A stretch of DNA of 64,000 nt from Peronospora farinosa (lineage: Eukaryota; Oomycota; Peronosporomycetes; Peronosporales; Peronosporaceae): positions 186,001-250,000 of the forward strand of contig CANTFK010000800.1 of NCBI GenBank assembly GCA_947646735.1. The letters are read 5' to 3'. Of this stretch, positions 53,625-64,000 are shown piece after piece. The translations under genes and the position numbers were made by a program. The notes below the pieces were generated by a model. It searched no databases. It worked only from the letters and a program-made list of their open reading frames with translations, and was not told the origin of the DNA. How positions within the stretch are numbered: the stretch's first letter is position 1; every line of letters starts with the position of its first letter.

Positions 53625-56600
53625 TTGACGTTCATGGAGATCCAACTGAACGCCGCTACGGAAGATGAGGATATGGAGGAGACAGCGCCCGATCTACTGC
53701 ACGCTGTGCACATGTCTTCTCTGCTATCAGATGACGTGGGCACTCCTCAGAATGCTTCACATCTGCCACGCTCAGGTCTCTCAAGCCTCATTAACTCCCC
53801 ATTGCCAGACGATCAGAATGATGAAATCGTACTTAGTCAGGACTCCGAAACTGTCGAAAATGAAATTGACGATAATGTTGAAATGGAAGAAAAAAAGCAG
53901 TCCGTGTCAAAAATGCCCACGCTACAAACAGCTGAGCTACAGACACTGCAGACGGAGCTGGATGCGGCACTTATAAAGCTCTATACGGAGACAGCACCAG
54001 CTCCAAAGAGACAGAAGAAAGGAAAACAGAGTCGAAAAACTAAAACTGCTGTTGTCACTAATAGCAATGCAGCAGAGATGGAAATATTTCGAGTACTGGA
54101 CCGTTTGCAACGGATTGTGAGCACGCAATTCACCCAAAAAGACGTTCTTGAGGACGTTATGAAGCTTTGTCTTGCTTTTTGTGAGCTGGTGGACGAGAAA
54201 GAGCCGGTGCAGAGCTTTGTGGTGCTAAAAATTGACGAGAAAAAGAAGAAGATGGTGGATCTGGACAAAACGGTGGGCAAATTGCCGAGTAAACCACTTT
54301 ACGGACAAGTAATGGGCGTTCTGAGACGTACCGTGCTCTGTGGAGGCGAGACAATTGGGCAAGAGTTTTTGACGCAGGTGCTGGATTGGTGTCTAGTCCG
54401 ACCAACGCCTTCAAATTGGATGTGGATGCTGGTGTCAATTGCGCAAATGGATTCATACTCTGTTCAAGAGTTTTTGTTTCGTGAAGCAATTGCGAGATAT
54501 CAGGGTATAGGAGCAATCGACGATGAAGTGCAACAGTTTCTTCCGGCCTTGGAGTTTTTGATCGAAAAGTATCCGGCAAAAATGGTGGATATTCTCTGTG
54601 ATGTGTTGGAAGAGTGTGCATCTAGCAACGAAGGATCGACTGAGAAAGTGAGGCGGCTTGTGGCGCTAGCAAGTGATTCTGCCGTCCTTGTTGCTGCATG
54701 TGACGATAACCTTCAGTGGATTGTCACGGAGAAATTGGTTATTGAACTTGCCAGCAAGTTTGGGGAAGGAAAAGAAGCTGATGGTAACGACAATATGCAT
54801 GTAGAAAGAATGGAAGTGCAGCTGCTCAATTTTGTCCGCAAACGAAGCGCGGAACTGTCAAACTCAGGCTTCCAACTGCTACTACTGCTACAGAATCTAT
54901 CCGCATCAGACTTGCCGCCACGACTCGCAGCTTCCGTTGTCTCATTTCAAAAGCAGCTACGCGAGATTGCTGGGTCTGAATCCTCGCGTGCCTTTGCGAA
55001 AGGAATTTACCGGTTCCTCCCGTACATCTGCCAAAGCACTCTTCGACTGCTCCAAGCGATGACTTCAGCTGATGAAACACCTGATAGTAGTATGACATCG
55101 TCAGGTGCTGATGAAATGATGTCCAGAGACACAGCGAGCCGGCGTTTTGAAGAATGGAAGCAGTGGTTGTATGTGCTGGCACAGTCGATTTCTCGAAAAG
55201 AGGTGACGGAGCTGCTTATAAAGACCGATTTGATGTCGGCGGAGTCGAACGACTTAACTTTCGCAGCGACCCAACCTGCAGATCGCGCTTTTTGTGAATT
55301 GCTGACCTCGTTACTGGCACATGCTTCGCCTGAGTACGTTAATTTTGTCCGCAGTATTATGCATGAATGCCAGTCCGCTGCCCCAAGAGCTCAACGACGC
55401 ATTCTTAATATCGTTCAAATATTGCTCAGCTATAACTACGCCAAAGACATGTTCGCTGCAAATAGTGCTCTCCCGATCAACGTGCTCTCAGAACAAGATG
55501 CGTCCTGTATGCAGCAGCTTGCTCGAGCAGAGAGTTGGAGCGAAACCCTGGATTCATTTGTTCTGTGGAAAGGTCTTTCCGGAGTGGAGTTCTGGGAAAT
55601 TTTTCTGGATTTGGCGCGCTCGAAGGATTCGCTGGTCGCTTCACGTGCACTTTCACTCGTGTCCCAGACACCGTTTCTATCCCTCGAAGATCCAGCTTGG
55701 CAGTATCGATGTGTGCAGAAACTGTCGGGTGTATTTTTCTCGACACTACGGCAATATCGGTCAGAACTCGTTTGGAAGGAAGAGAATTCATCCAGCGAAT
55801 TGCGTTTACCGCAAGGTCATAATGTTCTCCAAAGTCGTTTACAAACTCTCAAGATGATTGTGTTTCGCGTTTTAGCCCTGGATGGAGGTGTTGCTCATTA
55901 CCAATCCTCCATTTACAGCATGTTTGCATCGTTATGGTTAGACGCACTGTTGTCTAACACGTCGGTGACCAGTATTCCCACGCATTTTCCCAGTAGTGTA
56001 AACTTTGCTGACTTGAACACAAACGATGATGACGGTCTGCTTGACGAGCGCCAGATTATTCGATGCGAGCGTACATTTAGCTCCAAGTGCACAAATTTGC
56101 AGTCATCACAGGTAATAACGAAAGTTGCCGAGGCAAAGCTGGTGTATCGGAAAACACTGGACTCGTCTTGGGAACGTGAAATGCATGCTGCGCGTGTGTG
56201 TAGCGTGTACGCGACCGATCTATTCTCTCAGCTTCTCGCTTCTAACGGGACTGCTGCTAGCCTACTTACTGATGCCGAAACTAAGGACAAAACTACGTCG
56301 AACATGGAGGAGGACGAGCAGTTTGAGCGGAGATTGAAGACAGTCGTGGATTTGCTTTTGGAGCGTGTGGTTCCATGCTGCGGCATTCCAAGCGACGACG
56401 TTTACAAGGATATGCTGCCGAATCGCTCGAGCTTCGATGTTGACTTGCGTGTGGAGCAGTGGTTGAACCACTTTCCTGCATTTCTCCCGTTGCTGCGTTC
56501 CGTAGTCTCGACATCGACGGTTTTGGGTTCTTCCCAGCTGCTACGTCTTGTGCCTGTGTTCAAGTCGGCGTTGATTGTGTTATTGGGCCACTGGAACAGT

Positions 56601-57041
56601 GTTAAGGGTGAGCTGAGCGTGGAAAATGTCGACGTGCCTCCTTACATGCGCAATCAGAACCAGCTGGCGATCACGTGCGAGTTAATTCGGCTACTGCGCG
56701 CAACAACTTGGCTGCCTGTGCCCTTGGGCAAGACAGCTGAGCTTCTTCCATTGACTACACCTGCTGACATTCGCTCGATTCTCTTCAGCTGCTGGTTTTA
56801 CCTTTCCGATCATCCACCAAAGACTGGCTCACGTGCTCCGACACCTGCAACATCCGCGACGACGTCTCCAATATCGTCAGGCTCGTCTCCTGCTCGTTTT
56901 AGTATTGCCGGATTGTCCACTGGTGGTCCCACATCAAGCTCGAGTCATCCACCTCTTGAGTTTTATCTGATCCCATTGCGAAAAGCGTTGCATCGCAATA
57001 TCCGCAAGATTGGTGCCAAGTACCCGCTCTTCTCCTGCTGA
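53625..57041 (+). CDS. large alpha-helical protein, not firmly identified
   Basis: Uninterrupted frame, 1138 residues. An in-frame ATG 4 codons on (MEIQLNAATEDEDMEE) could be the true start. The N-terminal 90 residues are acidic and disordered, followed by a basic stretch (KRQKKGKQSRKTK, likely nuclear localisation). The rest, to about 1040, is helical with leucine-rich repeats of HEAT/ARM type (LEFLIEKYPAKMVDILCDVL; LLNFVRKRSAELSNSGFQLL). A Ser/Thr/Pro linker follows, and then the conserved-looking end LEFYLIPLRKALHRNIRKIG. Overall it recalls large scaffold subunits such as those of the Integrator complex, but I could not match a family and give no symbol. It is followed by the RWDD3-like gene on the same strand. 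Confidence 0.75.
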   Translation: MTFMEIQLNAATEDEDMEETAPDLLHAVHMSSLLSDDVGTPQNASHLPRSGLSSLINSPLPDDQNDEIVLSQDSETVENEIDDNVEMEEKKQSVSKMPTLQTAELQTLQTELDAALIKLYTETAPAPKRQKKGKQSRKTKTAVVTNSNAAEMEIFRVLDRLQRIVSTQFTQKDVLEDVMKLCLAFCELVDEKEPVQSFVVLKIDEKKKKMVDLDKTVGKLPSKPLYGQVMGVLRRTVLCGGETIGQEFLTQVLDWCLVRPTPSNWMWMLVSIAQMDSYSVQEFLFREAIARYQGIGAIDDEVQQFLPALEFLIEKYPAKMVDILCDVLEECASSNEGSTEKVRRLVALASDSAVLVAACDDNLQWIVTEKLVIELASKFGEGKEADGNDNMHVERMEVQLLNFVRKRSAELSNSGFQLLLLLQNLSASDLPPRLAASVVSFQKQLREIAGSESSRAFAKGIYRFLPYICQSTLRLLQAMTSADETPDSSMTSSGADEMMSRDTASRRFEEWKQWLYVLAQSISRKEVTELLIKTDLMSAESNDLTFAATQPADRAFCELLTSLLAHASPEYVNFVRSIMHECQSAAPRAQRRILNIVQILLSYNYAKDMFAANSALPINVLSEQDASCMQQLARAESWSETLDSFVLWKGLSGVEFWEIFLDLARSKDSLVASRALSLVSQTPFLSLEDPAWQYRCVQKLSGVFFSTLRQYRSELVWKEENSSSELRLPQGHNVLQSRLQTLKMIVFRVLALDGGVAHYQSSIYSMFASLWLDALLSNTSVTSIPTHFPSSVNFADLNTNDDDGLLDERQIIRCERTFSSKCTNLQSSQVITKVAEAKLVYRKTLDSSWEREMHAARVCSVYATDLFSQLLASNGTAASLLTDAETKDKTTSNMEEDEQFERRLKTVVDLLLERVVPCCGIPSDDVYKDMLPNRSSFDVDLRVEQWLNHFPAFLPLLRSVVSTSTVLGSSQLLRLVPVFKSALIVLLGHWNSVKGELSVENVDVPPYMRNQNQLAITCELIRLLRATTWLPVPLGKTAELLPLTTPADIRSILFSCWFYLSDHPPKTGSRAPTPATSATTSPISSGSSPARFSIAGLSTGGPTSSSSHPPLEFYLIPLRKALHRNIRKIGAKYPLFSC

Positions 57042-57253
57042 GTTCACTTTAACAGTAGTACTGATATTCGAGCATAAAGATTAATATTTTTATATATCTG
57101 AGAAAGTAAACAGTGTAATACTTTGATTCAAATCGTGTAGTACTCATTTTTACTATTATCGTCGCGATTATTGCGTACTTTGACCCATTTTCTTTTCATC
57201 CAATCAAATCTTGCGCTCGTGTCCGTTGGTTCCGAGAATCGGAGCTTCTCGTC

Positions 57254-57571
57254 ATGGACGACATGGAGCTATTACTGGTCCGCATCGATCACTTTCACGA
57301 CCGCAAGAAATACATTTCAGTGTTACGGGAGTGGTTGAAAGAGTTACAGATTGTTAATGGTCGTATAATCAGCCTCGGGGTTGATGTGCAGCTGCTTTTT
57401 GTGGCTGCATCTGAAGTCCAGAACTCGAATTTGTTACAATTTTACAAGTTACGAGACATTGATACGAACAGTCGTGGAGAACGTTGTGTGGACAACTTTA
57501 TTGATGTTTTGGGACGTAAAAAAGTGTCGACAAGTAGCAGCTGCAAGGGATTTATGGAGATGAATGTGCTG

Positions 57572-57610
<39 letters not shown>

Positions 57611-58063
57611 CGAGTTGAAATGGGACGATTAAGGAACTGATTGATTCATTATTTGTTCATGTAGAGTCCAAAGCTGTTGCAAAAGGTGTTAGTGCACGAG
57701 TGGAAAGCAGAGCAAGAGTGGCTGGATACGGTACTGGCGACTAAGCGTACCAAGGCGTTTCTTGAGTGGAAAGAGACAGCAAAAGCTGCACGGAAGGAAC
57801 GGAGGAAGAGAGAGGGACAGGAAAAACAACAAGAGCGAGAAGCGAAGAAGAGAAGGAAGGAGAAGGAGGCAGTGCAAACGGAACAGGTAGAGGCTGCACG
57901 TGCAGAGGAAAAGAAAGAAAATGGTAATGAAAAGGAAGACAAACTGATGAAGAGTGGGGAAGTCAGGAAGCAACAGACTACGTCAACGCCGCAGAAGCAG
58001 CTAAAACAGAAGCAGGAGCAGCAGCTTTTGGCTCAGAAGAAGAAGAAGAACAAGAAGCCGTGA
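57254..58063 (+). CDS. RWDD3-like protein (C-terminal RWDD domain) with basic coiled-coil tail
   Basis: Two exons, 57254-57571 and 57665-58063, give 238 residues. Residues 5-110 match the C-terminal domain of RWDD2/RWDD3 proteins (LLLVRIDHFHDRKKYISVLREW, IISLGVDVQLLFV, FYKLRDIDTNSRGERC), without the N-terminal RWD domain. The second exon adds a charged Lys/Glu-rich coiled coil ending in a poly-lysine stretch (KKKKNKK). The donor GTAAGAG runs directly into an (AG)15 microsatellite. The function in oomycetes is unknown; human RWDD3 affects SUMO conjugation through its RWD domain, which is absent here. The upstream region has CCATTTTC and CCAATC elements at about 57183-57204. Confidence 0.75.
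57575..57604. repeat. (AG)15 microsatellite
   Basis: Fifteen AG units start inside the 5' splice site of the RWDD3-like gene intron, followed by degenerate GAGCGAG. Confidence 0.9.
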
Positions 58064-58273
58064 GAAAAGCTTATATCCCTATAAACATCACAGTTTGGTA
58101 TTAATATCATTAAACGATAAAATATTATTTTAGAACTAATACCGTAGAGGAAAAAGCTCTTCCTTTTGTAATATACAACAAAGAATTCTACTACGTATAG
58201 TTTATAATACAATAGTGGAAAATAGTACTCTTATTACTCATTCCTTTACATTGTTACAAGGGAATATCCTACA

Positions 58274-59511
58274 ATGATCAAGCGCCACAATAAAGTGACT
58301 TTACCACCAGGTTACAGTCAATTGGTACGTCTATAGAGCTTCTTCTTTTATTCTAATAACAAAAATGTGCATTTAATATTGTAATATTTATGTATCAGCA
58401 TTGGATGCGACTGTGTCAATCAGGTCAAGATTTATCTGGTTTAGGTACTACTTTTCCTCGTCGAGCTATTTTAATGCAAGAAGTAGCTTGTCATAATACT
58501 CAAGATGATTGCTGGAGTGTCCTGAATGGTAAAGTATACAATATGACGTCATATCTTCAATTTCATCCAGGTGGTATTGCAGATTTAATGTTATCGGCTG
58601 GAGGAGATTGTACCGATCTCTTTAATGAGAAACATCCATGGGTCAATGGACATGGAATGCTGGAAAAGTGTTATATTGGTGAGCTGGACATGGACTCGAT
58701 CATGACCAAATCAGATACAAAAATGGATGAGTTTGCGTTACACAAGACCCAGTGGCGATCATTTCCACTCGTCTTCAAGCAGACAGTGAGTCATGAGACG
58801 GTCAAGTTGACATTCAAGTTGCCTAGCAATAAATTACTGGGACTGGAGATACCAGGACAGCATTTAAAAGTGCGAGCTAAGATCAAGGATCAGACGATCG
58901 AGAGAGCGTATACGCCGACGTCTAAATTCTCTCAATCAACGTCTTTCGATCTGATTGTCAAAGTGTATCCGGACGGAGTGATGAGCAGCTATTTGAACGA
59001 CTTGGTGGTGGGCGATAATGTCGAGATGCTAGGACCACAGGGACAAATTGGGTACCCTGAAGCTGGCATTGTGACCTATGGAGGTCAACCGAAGCTGACC
59101 AATGTACGTCACATCGTGATGGTTGCTGCTGGAACGGGCGTCACTCCGATGATGCAGCTTATCCGTGCTGTTGTCGAGAACAGTAAGGACACGGCCACAG
59201 TTACGCTGGTGGACTGCAACCACTCGTTAGCGCACATCATTGCGCGCACGCAGTTGGAACCGCTAGCTAACATGTTTTTAGAGCGGATCAAGATTCACCA
59301 CATTCTTCATGAGGCCAGTGAAGACGATTCTCGAGACTTGGGATCGTTCCGAACCGGTATGCGACTGGATAAGGCGATGCTGACTGAGTTACTACCAAAA
59401 GCGTCGCCCGATGTGGCTGCCTTCCACTGTGGCCCACCAGCCTTTGACGAAGCTGTCAGTACAATGCTGAAGGATCTGGGCTTTAAGGAGAACCAGATCT
59501 TCATGTTCTAG
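58274..59511 (+). CDS. cytochrome b5 / cytochrome b5 reductase fusion (Ncb5or-like, no CS domain)
   Basis: Two exons, 58274-58324 and 58399-59511, give 387 residues. The start LPPGYSQL..HWMRLCQSGQDLSGL resembles the N-terminal linker of animal CYB5R4/Ncb5or. The cytochrome b5 domain, at about 45-115, has the heme ligand motif HPGG and the second histidine in NEKHPWVN. The reductase part follows directly: FAD-binding ERAYTPTSKF and GVMSSYLNDL, NAD(P)H-binding GTGVTPMMQLI, and the C-terminal CGPPAFDEAV...FMF. It passes electrons from NAD(P)H via FAD to its own heme. Animal Ncb5or has a CS domain between the two parts; here there is no room for one. No membrane segment, so cytosolic. Confidence 0.9.
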
Positions 59512-59743
59512 GAATTACAGATGCAGCGACATGGTCAATAGCCGGAACAGCACATCGTGTACATGTTCTGCGAATGCTTGGATTAGAGAACCATGATACA
59601 GATGATGGCGTGACTGGCACTACAATCACTGGAATGTGTTTTTGGATCGCAAACGTATCGAACAAATAGCAAATACTGTTTAATAAGTAATGGAAATGGT
59701 TAATCCAAGTCACACACACATGTAAGGTGATTGTAGTCACAAA

Positions 59744-62186
59744 TCAGATCACTTGAGCGAGCTCGTCACGCAGACTGCGAAAGCCAGCAAGCTCATCGTC
59801 AAAAACTGATGTCTGAAACGGAGTTCCTTGGCTGCCTTCATTTGCCGGCTTGCCCAAATTTTTGACTTCCACCGACGTAGAGACAGCAGACACAGACCTG
59901 CTCAACCGCGGCGCGTTCTTGAGCTGGTGAAGGAACTCCCCCACTGCTGCAGTCTCCAACCTTGACGAACAGTTCAGCGTGCTTGTTGACTGGGAGTCTA
60001 AGGCAGTAGTAGCAGTCGTTGAGCCATCCCCAATCGCAAAAGGCAGCATCAGGTCCGAGCCATCGCTAAAGTAATCATCACCTTGGGCATTGCTGGCACC
60101 ACCGGTCTCAGCACTTCCTGAAAGCGAGAGCCGGGGTCGGCCTCCGCTGCTCGCTCCAATAAGTGCAAAACCAAATGAATCGGGTGTATCAGGTGAGACT
60201 CCCCATGCCGTCACACCACTGTCACCAAAATCAGGCAAGAACCCACGCTTTTTCACGGAAATTAGGCTGGCAGAAGTTGACCCCTTTACGCTGTGAAGCC
60301 CCAGCTGGAACTGATCTGTCGTAATAAAAGTGGGCGCATTGCTAGCGCCTGCCTTAATGCGACTCTTACTGTATGAGTAACCAGGAGACGTAGAGAGAAG
60401 CTCACACGGATTCGCTTGGAACGGGGGACTCGCAGAGAACATCGCCATATCATCTGTACGTGCATCACCAAAAGGGATTGTAACGGCTTCTGCTTTTGCC
60501 ATACTTCCAGCAGTAGTGTTTAGACACTGCGAGTGAGTCGCCTCAGAAACGAAAGCGCCATTAAAAGAGATCTTTCTTCGCCTTGGGTCGTGCTGCTGCA
60601 ACGATACAGTCTTCGGGTGACGAGGCGGGGTCGACAATGGGTGGTATGACGTATTGTTGTTGCTGGTCGATGGCTCCTCGTGGGAGGATGTCTGAGACAT
60701 ACGCAGCCCGCTTTCAATCTCTTGACGGTTCGTGCCCTCCCAAAGCTGCTGCTGGCGCTGCTGGAATGCGAGCGACGGCGAAAAGCTTTGCTTTTGTTCC
60801 CGCTCAATTGCAACATTTCCGTAGCCATAAGGAGCCGCTGTCACATTCGGATCGGCAGCTGCATCCCGCAGTCGAGTGTCATCGTCTCCTCCGTATGAAT
60901 GTGCATGCTGAATCAGATTTCCATCACTTTTCACCTCACGATACCCAATAGCAGTCCCCACATCTCTAGCACCAGCAGCGGCAATACCTCCTTTACTGCT
61001 AACCCGTGGAATAGCCATAGGTTTTGACATGCTTGGCTGAGGCCGCGACGCTACTTCGTCATCAGCTTCGATATCATCCACAAGATCTGTACTGTTAAAC
61101 TGCTGCTGTGGTTTAGCAATAGACATAGGAATCGAGCGAGGTGATGATCGACGTCGCTGTACATGTAGATCTCTATCATCACCTCCATCAAACTGCTCTG
61201 CATCACTTACTGGCACAAAAGAATCTGTGCGCAGATCCATCTCTCTCATCGGTAAATGAGTCATTGTTGTCGGTTCAGGCGCACTAGCAGGAACCAGCTC
61301 CGGCGAGCCCGGTACATAGTCGTGAATAATGAAATTATCCTGGAAAATACGCGAAAGCGCAACTTGCTCCTGTTGCTCCATAAACTGGTCGCAATCACGC
61401 CGATAAACTGCTGCCACTTTCAGCAAACCAAACGGCGTCGCAATCGGAATAAAAGAATATCCACTTGTTGCAACATGTTGAGCTTCAAACGCACGTGTGG
61501 CGTCGCTCGCCGGTGCTGTGTGCATCGTATAACTCAATTGTGAAGGATATGATTGCGTAAACAATCGGTGCGCTGGAAGTTGCCGCATGAACGAGAACAA
61601 AGCACGCAAGAGCACGCTAATCCTCTTACAGACCCCCTTTAGTTGCTGAATCACGTCCTGCGTCGAGCCCAATTGAGTGTCACAGTTCTCTCCTTCTGCT
61701 GCGAACGTGATACTCCAGCGCTCAAGCAGCACTTTACACCGATCATCTCCTGCTCCGTCCCAATAAATGTCAATGGTCAGCGGCTGCCGCACGTCTTCTC
61801 TCCAAATAGTCATAGCGTCCCGAACCATTGGGACTCCTTCAATGTCTAGATTAAATCTAGTTCGACGACTACCACGTCGCAAGTCTGGCTCCGCCTGAAT
61901 GTTTACTCGACTCTGGACAATAAGTTCTGCTGCTTTATGTAGAAATTCTAGCACCACTTGCTCCGATTTTGCTCGACCCGCTGGAGCAACATAAGCAAAC
62001 AAAAAGAAGAAGACTGTTTACGTAATCCAGTAAGAAGAAGAAGGATGAGCATTAGAATGACGTACTGGAAGAGCCCAAAAAGCGTGGAGGCCGCAATGTT
62101 GGAGAGTGATATCGAAGAGGAGTAAGAGCAGACGATTCTTGTGAAACGGCCTGGAATCTACGACTGGATAAGTCCATAGACGACAT
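59744..62186 (-). CDS. ATG13: autophagy protein ATG13
   Basis: Two exons, 62066-62186 and 59744-61980, joined over an 85-bp intron in phase 1, give 785 residues. The start is MSSMDLSSRRFQAVS; the longer upstream frame lacks support. The N-terminal HORMA domain lies at about 45-240 (EQVVLEFLHKAAELIVQSR, LLERWSITF, VCKRISVLLRALFSFMRQLPAHRLF, IPIATPFGLLKVAAVYRRD). The remaining 500 residues are disordered and rich in Ser, Gln and Pro, as in all ATG13s, where Atg1 kinase and Atg17/FIP200 bind. A conserved-looking helix closes the protein (FDDELAGFRSLRDELAQVI). It acts in the Atg1/ULK1 initiation complex of autophagy. It is convergent with the reductase gene, 233 bp apart. Confidence 0.9.
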
Positions 62187-63027
62187 CGTAGCACGCAGAG
62201 GAAGCAGAGCCCAAGTGACGTCTGAGTACGACGAGATGGAAAGAGCAGGTAGAATTTTAACCAATAGAAAACGAGATGCAATTAGAAGTTGTCAGATGTT
62301 TCTAAATTCGCTAAACGAGTGTTTCTATACCCTCTGCCTTTTTATACAGACCATACGCTGCGAAGTGTCTTTTCTTTGTTCGTGGTAATGACAGATATTT
62401 AAATTACAGTACAATGATTGACAAGTGATGCCAATGCAGCAGATAATCATGTGTCTTTATAAAGAAAACTTTGTAAGCAAGGGATCTTGCAATCACTTTG
62501 ACGTGTACGTTATCCGCTACTTATTGTAGCGACTGCTTTTTATAAAAAAACAAAATATTACCAACTTCTTCTTCCTCCCTGAGACTCGAGAAAAGTCAAC
62601 CCATTACATCCATAGACACTAATATTCAGTGCCTTATATCTTAGCTGTATCTTAACTGATAGTATTCTACAATATTACCTTTTAAGATACTATTTGTCGT
62701 CGCATCTCCTTAAAGTTGGAGATGCCCTTTTCACTGCCTGATATAGGCCATGATAGCAGCCAATGCGTTGGTCAATGAAGGATGGACGCACGCAATGAGT
62801 GAAGGGCAAGTAGTTGACATACATAGATGTAGTTGAATATATTGTTAAAGACAAGGTTATAACAGATTTAGTTTATATTAGATAACTATATTATATACAG
62901 TTTTCATTCTCTTCACAACAAAGCGGTTGTTAGTTGTGTAGCTTCCTCTCCTTCTTTGTGTAAGAGAGATATAGAGGCACCTGCTTACACTGTCATCACT
63001 ATACTGTTATCAGTATGCCCCGTAACA
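62187..63027. other. intergenic region, with possible end of an LTR at its right edge
   Basis: No gene. The left part should be the ATG13 promoter. The right edge, TATGCCCCGTAACA ending about 63027, resembles the LTR terminus AGCCCCGTTACA of element 1 and directly precedes the gag relic, so it may be a 5' LTR end. The LTR start was not found. Confidence 0.35.
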
Positions 63028-64000
63028 CCTGATAAAACTTTGTGGTCTTTTTAACGATCAATGATACATCCCCTATAGAACTATCGGATGTAGAATGTCA
63101 TCACGTATCTCGTGATGACTTCCTACATTTGAGAAATCTCGAATGGCAAGCGGTACATCGTCTGGATGAAACCGTCGGATATGCCACCGTCGGTGCCATG
63201 GTGCTCTCTCTAGGAGGAGACGAACAACATGCAACCATCTCCAAGTTCATGCAACATGAGCTTGACGAAGTCGTCAAGAAACTCACCTTGCTTCAAGAGA
63301 AAGGTTCACAACAAGTAGCTCTGTTGAGAGAGCAAGGCACTCAAAAATCTTACTTAGAGACAGCAGGGTTTTCAACAGTCCGAACTGTTGAGACAACAGC
63401 AAGCAGGTGCTACTGCTGCTGCCGGGTCGATGAATACACGTCGACCCTATTCCTTAAAGATTGATGTCTCCAAGTTCAAGGCAGACGAAGTGACTCCTTG
63501 TTAAGATTGTTCGCCGAGCTCGACGAGGCTTTTCGCATCGAAGTCGAGGCGATGAAGGTCAAGTTTGTGATGTCGAACGTAGCTGGACGTGCCAAAGCTT
63601 AGGCATTAAGATGGTCCCGTCAATACCCTTCTGTTTCGCTTGGAGAAAGAGTCGCTTGATCCAGAGATCTCTGAATCGAAACAGGAGGACGTCATCCTGA
63701 AACAGGACCAATCGGGATCCTATCGTCCACCGAGACAACAGGAAGGCGAAGACCCAGAGCCAATGAGCCTCTCCTATGAAGAGAGCGAGCGACCTCGCTC
63801 TCCAGGATAGAAGCTGCAATTGCTTTCAGAAGATGGGTCACTACGCTTACCCCACGCCAAGTGTCCCGTCACATTGGAAGTGACGACCGTCTATCTGCCA
63901 AGAAGGGCCAGCGACGTGGGTCCCACGCTGCTTCGAAACCGCAACAACGTTATTAACCGTAAAAAACGGTCGGGGTCAGTAGGAGCAGAGCGCCATAATT
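63028..64000 (+). pseudogene. gag: decayed gypsy gag (element 3, runs off the window)
   Basis: Plus-strand pieces in several frames: a leader with LDEVVKKLTLLQEKGSQQ (63042-63464), then SLKIDVSKFKADEV, LLRLFAELDEAFRIEVE and KVKFVMSNVAGRAKA (63465-63600). These fit an oomycete gypsy Gag capsid. A degenerate GHYA-type zinc-knuckle region follows, and the end GRGQ-TAG (stop 63980-63982) is followed by bases resembling 333-350 of element 1. Stops and frameshifts throughout; GTG rather than ATG opens the first frame. Confidence 0.7.

Noticed and set aside
61981..62002. ATG13 starting at 62002
   Set aside because: That frame begins with TTG inside the intron; a 5' exon at 62066-62186 splices in phase.

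Overview
The window looks like a gene-rich oomycete chromosome (probably Peronosporales: Phytophthora or downy mildew) that has been invaded by Ty3/gypsy retrotransposons. The evidence is short GT-AG introns of about 70-90 bp, small intergenic gaps, GPI-type GH72 glucanosyltransferases, an intact ATG13, an Ncb5or-type reductase, and chromodomain-bearing gypsy elements. The species cannot be fixed from the sequence alone.

Retrotransposon block, 1-17947. Element 1 (plus strand, entering from the left edge) is an old gypsy copy with many stops and frameshifts, ending in a 342-bp 3' LTR at 7777-8118. A stub of a second family (gag start plus LTR, 8753-9640) follows. Element 2 is a full-length minus-strand gypsy at 9844-17785. 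It has 641-bp LTRs that are almost identical, a polypurine tract, a probable initiator-tRNA-Met primer site and a perfect 5-bp target duplication (ATTGG). It is young, yet its pol carries frameshifts. Both elements contain a long open frame that runs against gag-pol. It starts just inside the 3' LTR and ends in a coiled coil overlapping the 3' end of pol. Element 1 also carries three stem-loops with a shared apical sequence but different, still-paired stems.

Host genes, 20342-37276: a secreted 5'-nucleotidase; two divergently transcribed Ctr copper transporters, one with two YHS-like metal-binding segments; a PDCD4-like double-MA3 protein; a large RS-rich protein with an RRM and two RanBP2 zinc fingers (one A-run frameshift); a Dus1-type tRNA-dihydrouridine synthase on a shared promoter; and a single uninterrupted frame encoding SET methyltransferase, Tudor-like, RRM-like, cyclin and CDK-like pseudokinase domains. 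That last protein is the most unusual object here: one polypeptide appears to join H3K36-type methylation to parts of a transcriptional cyclin/CDK.

GH72 array, 37704-49930: six tandem minus-strand cell-wall beta-1,3-glucanosyltransferase genes with an exact 2071-bp period. The middle four are hybrids, with the 5' end and promoter of the leftmost gene and the 3' exons of the rightmost. The leftmost copy is frameshifted twice. A decayed piece of a related exon lies 15 kb away at 22202-22320.

Right part, 53625-62186: a large helical protein, an RWDD3-like protein, a cytochrome b5/b5-reductase fusion and ATG13. The window closes in another decayed gypsy gag (63028-64000). Regions 8119-8752, 17948-20341, 49931-53624 and 62187-63027 show no convincing gene.
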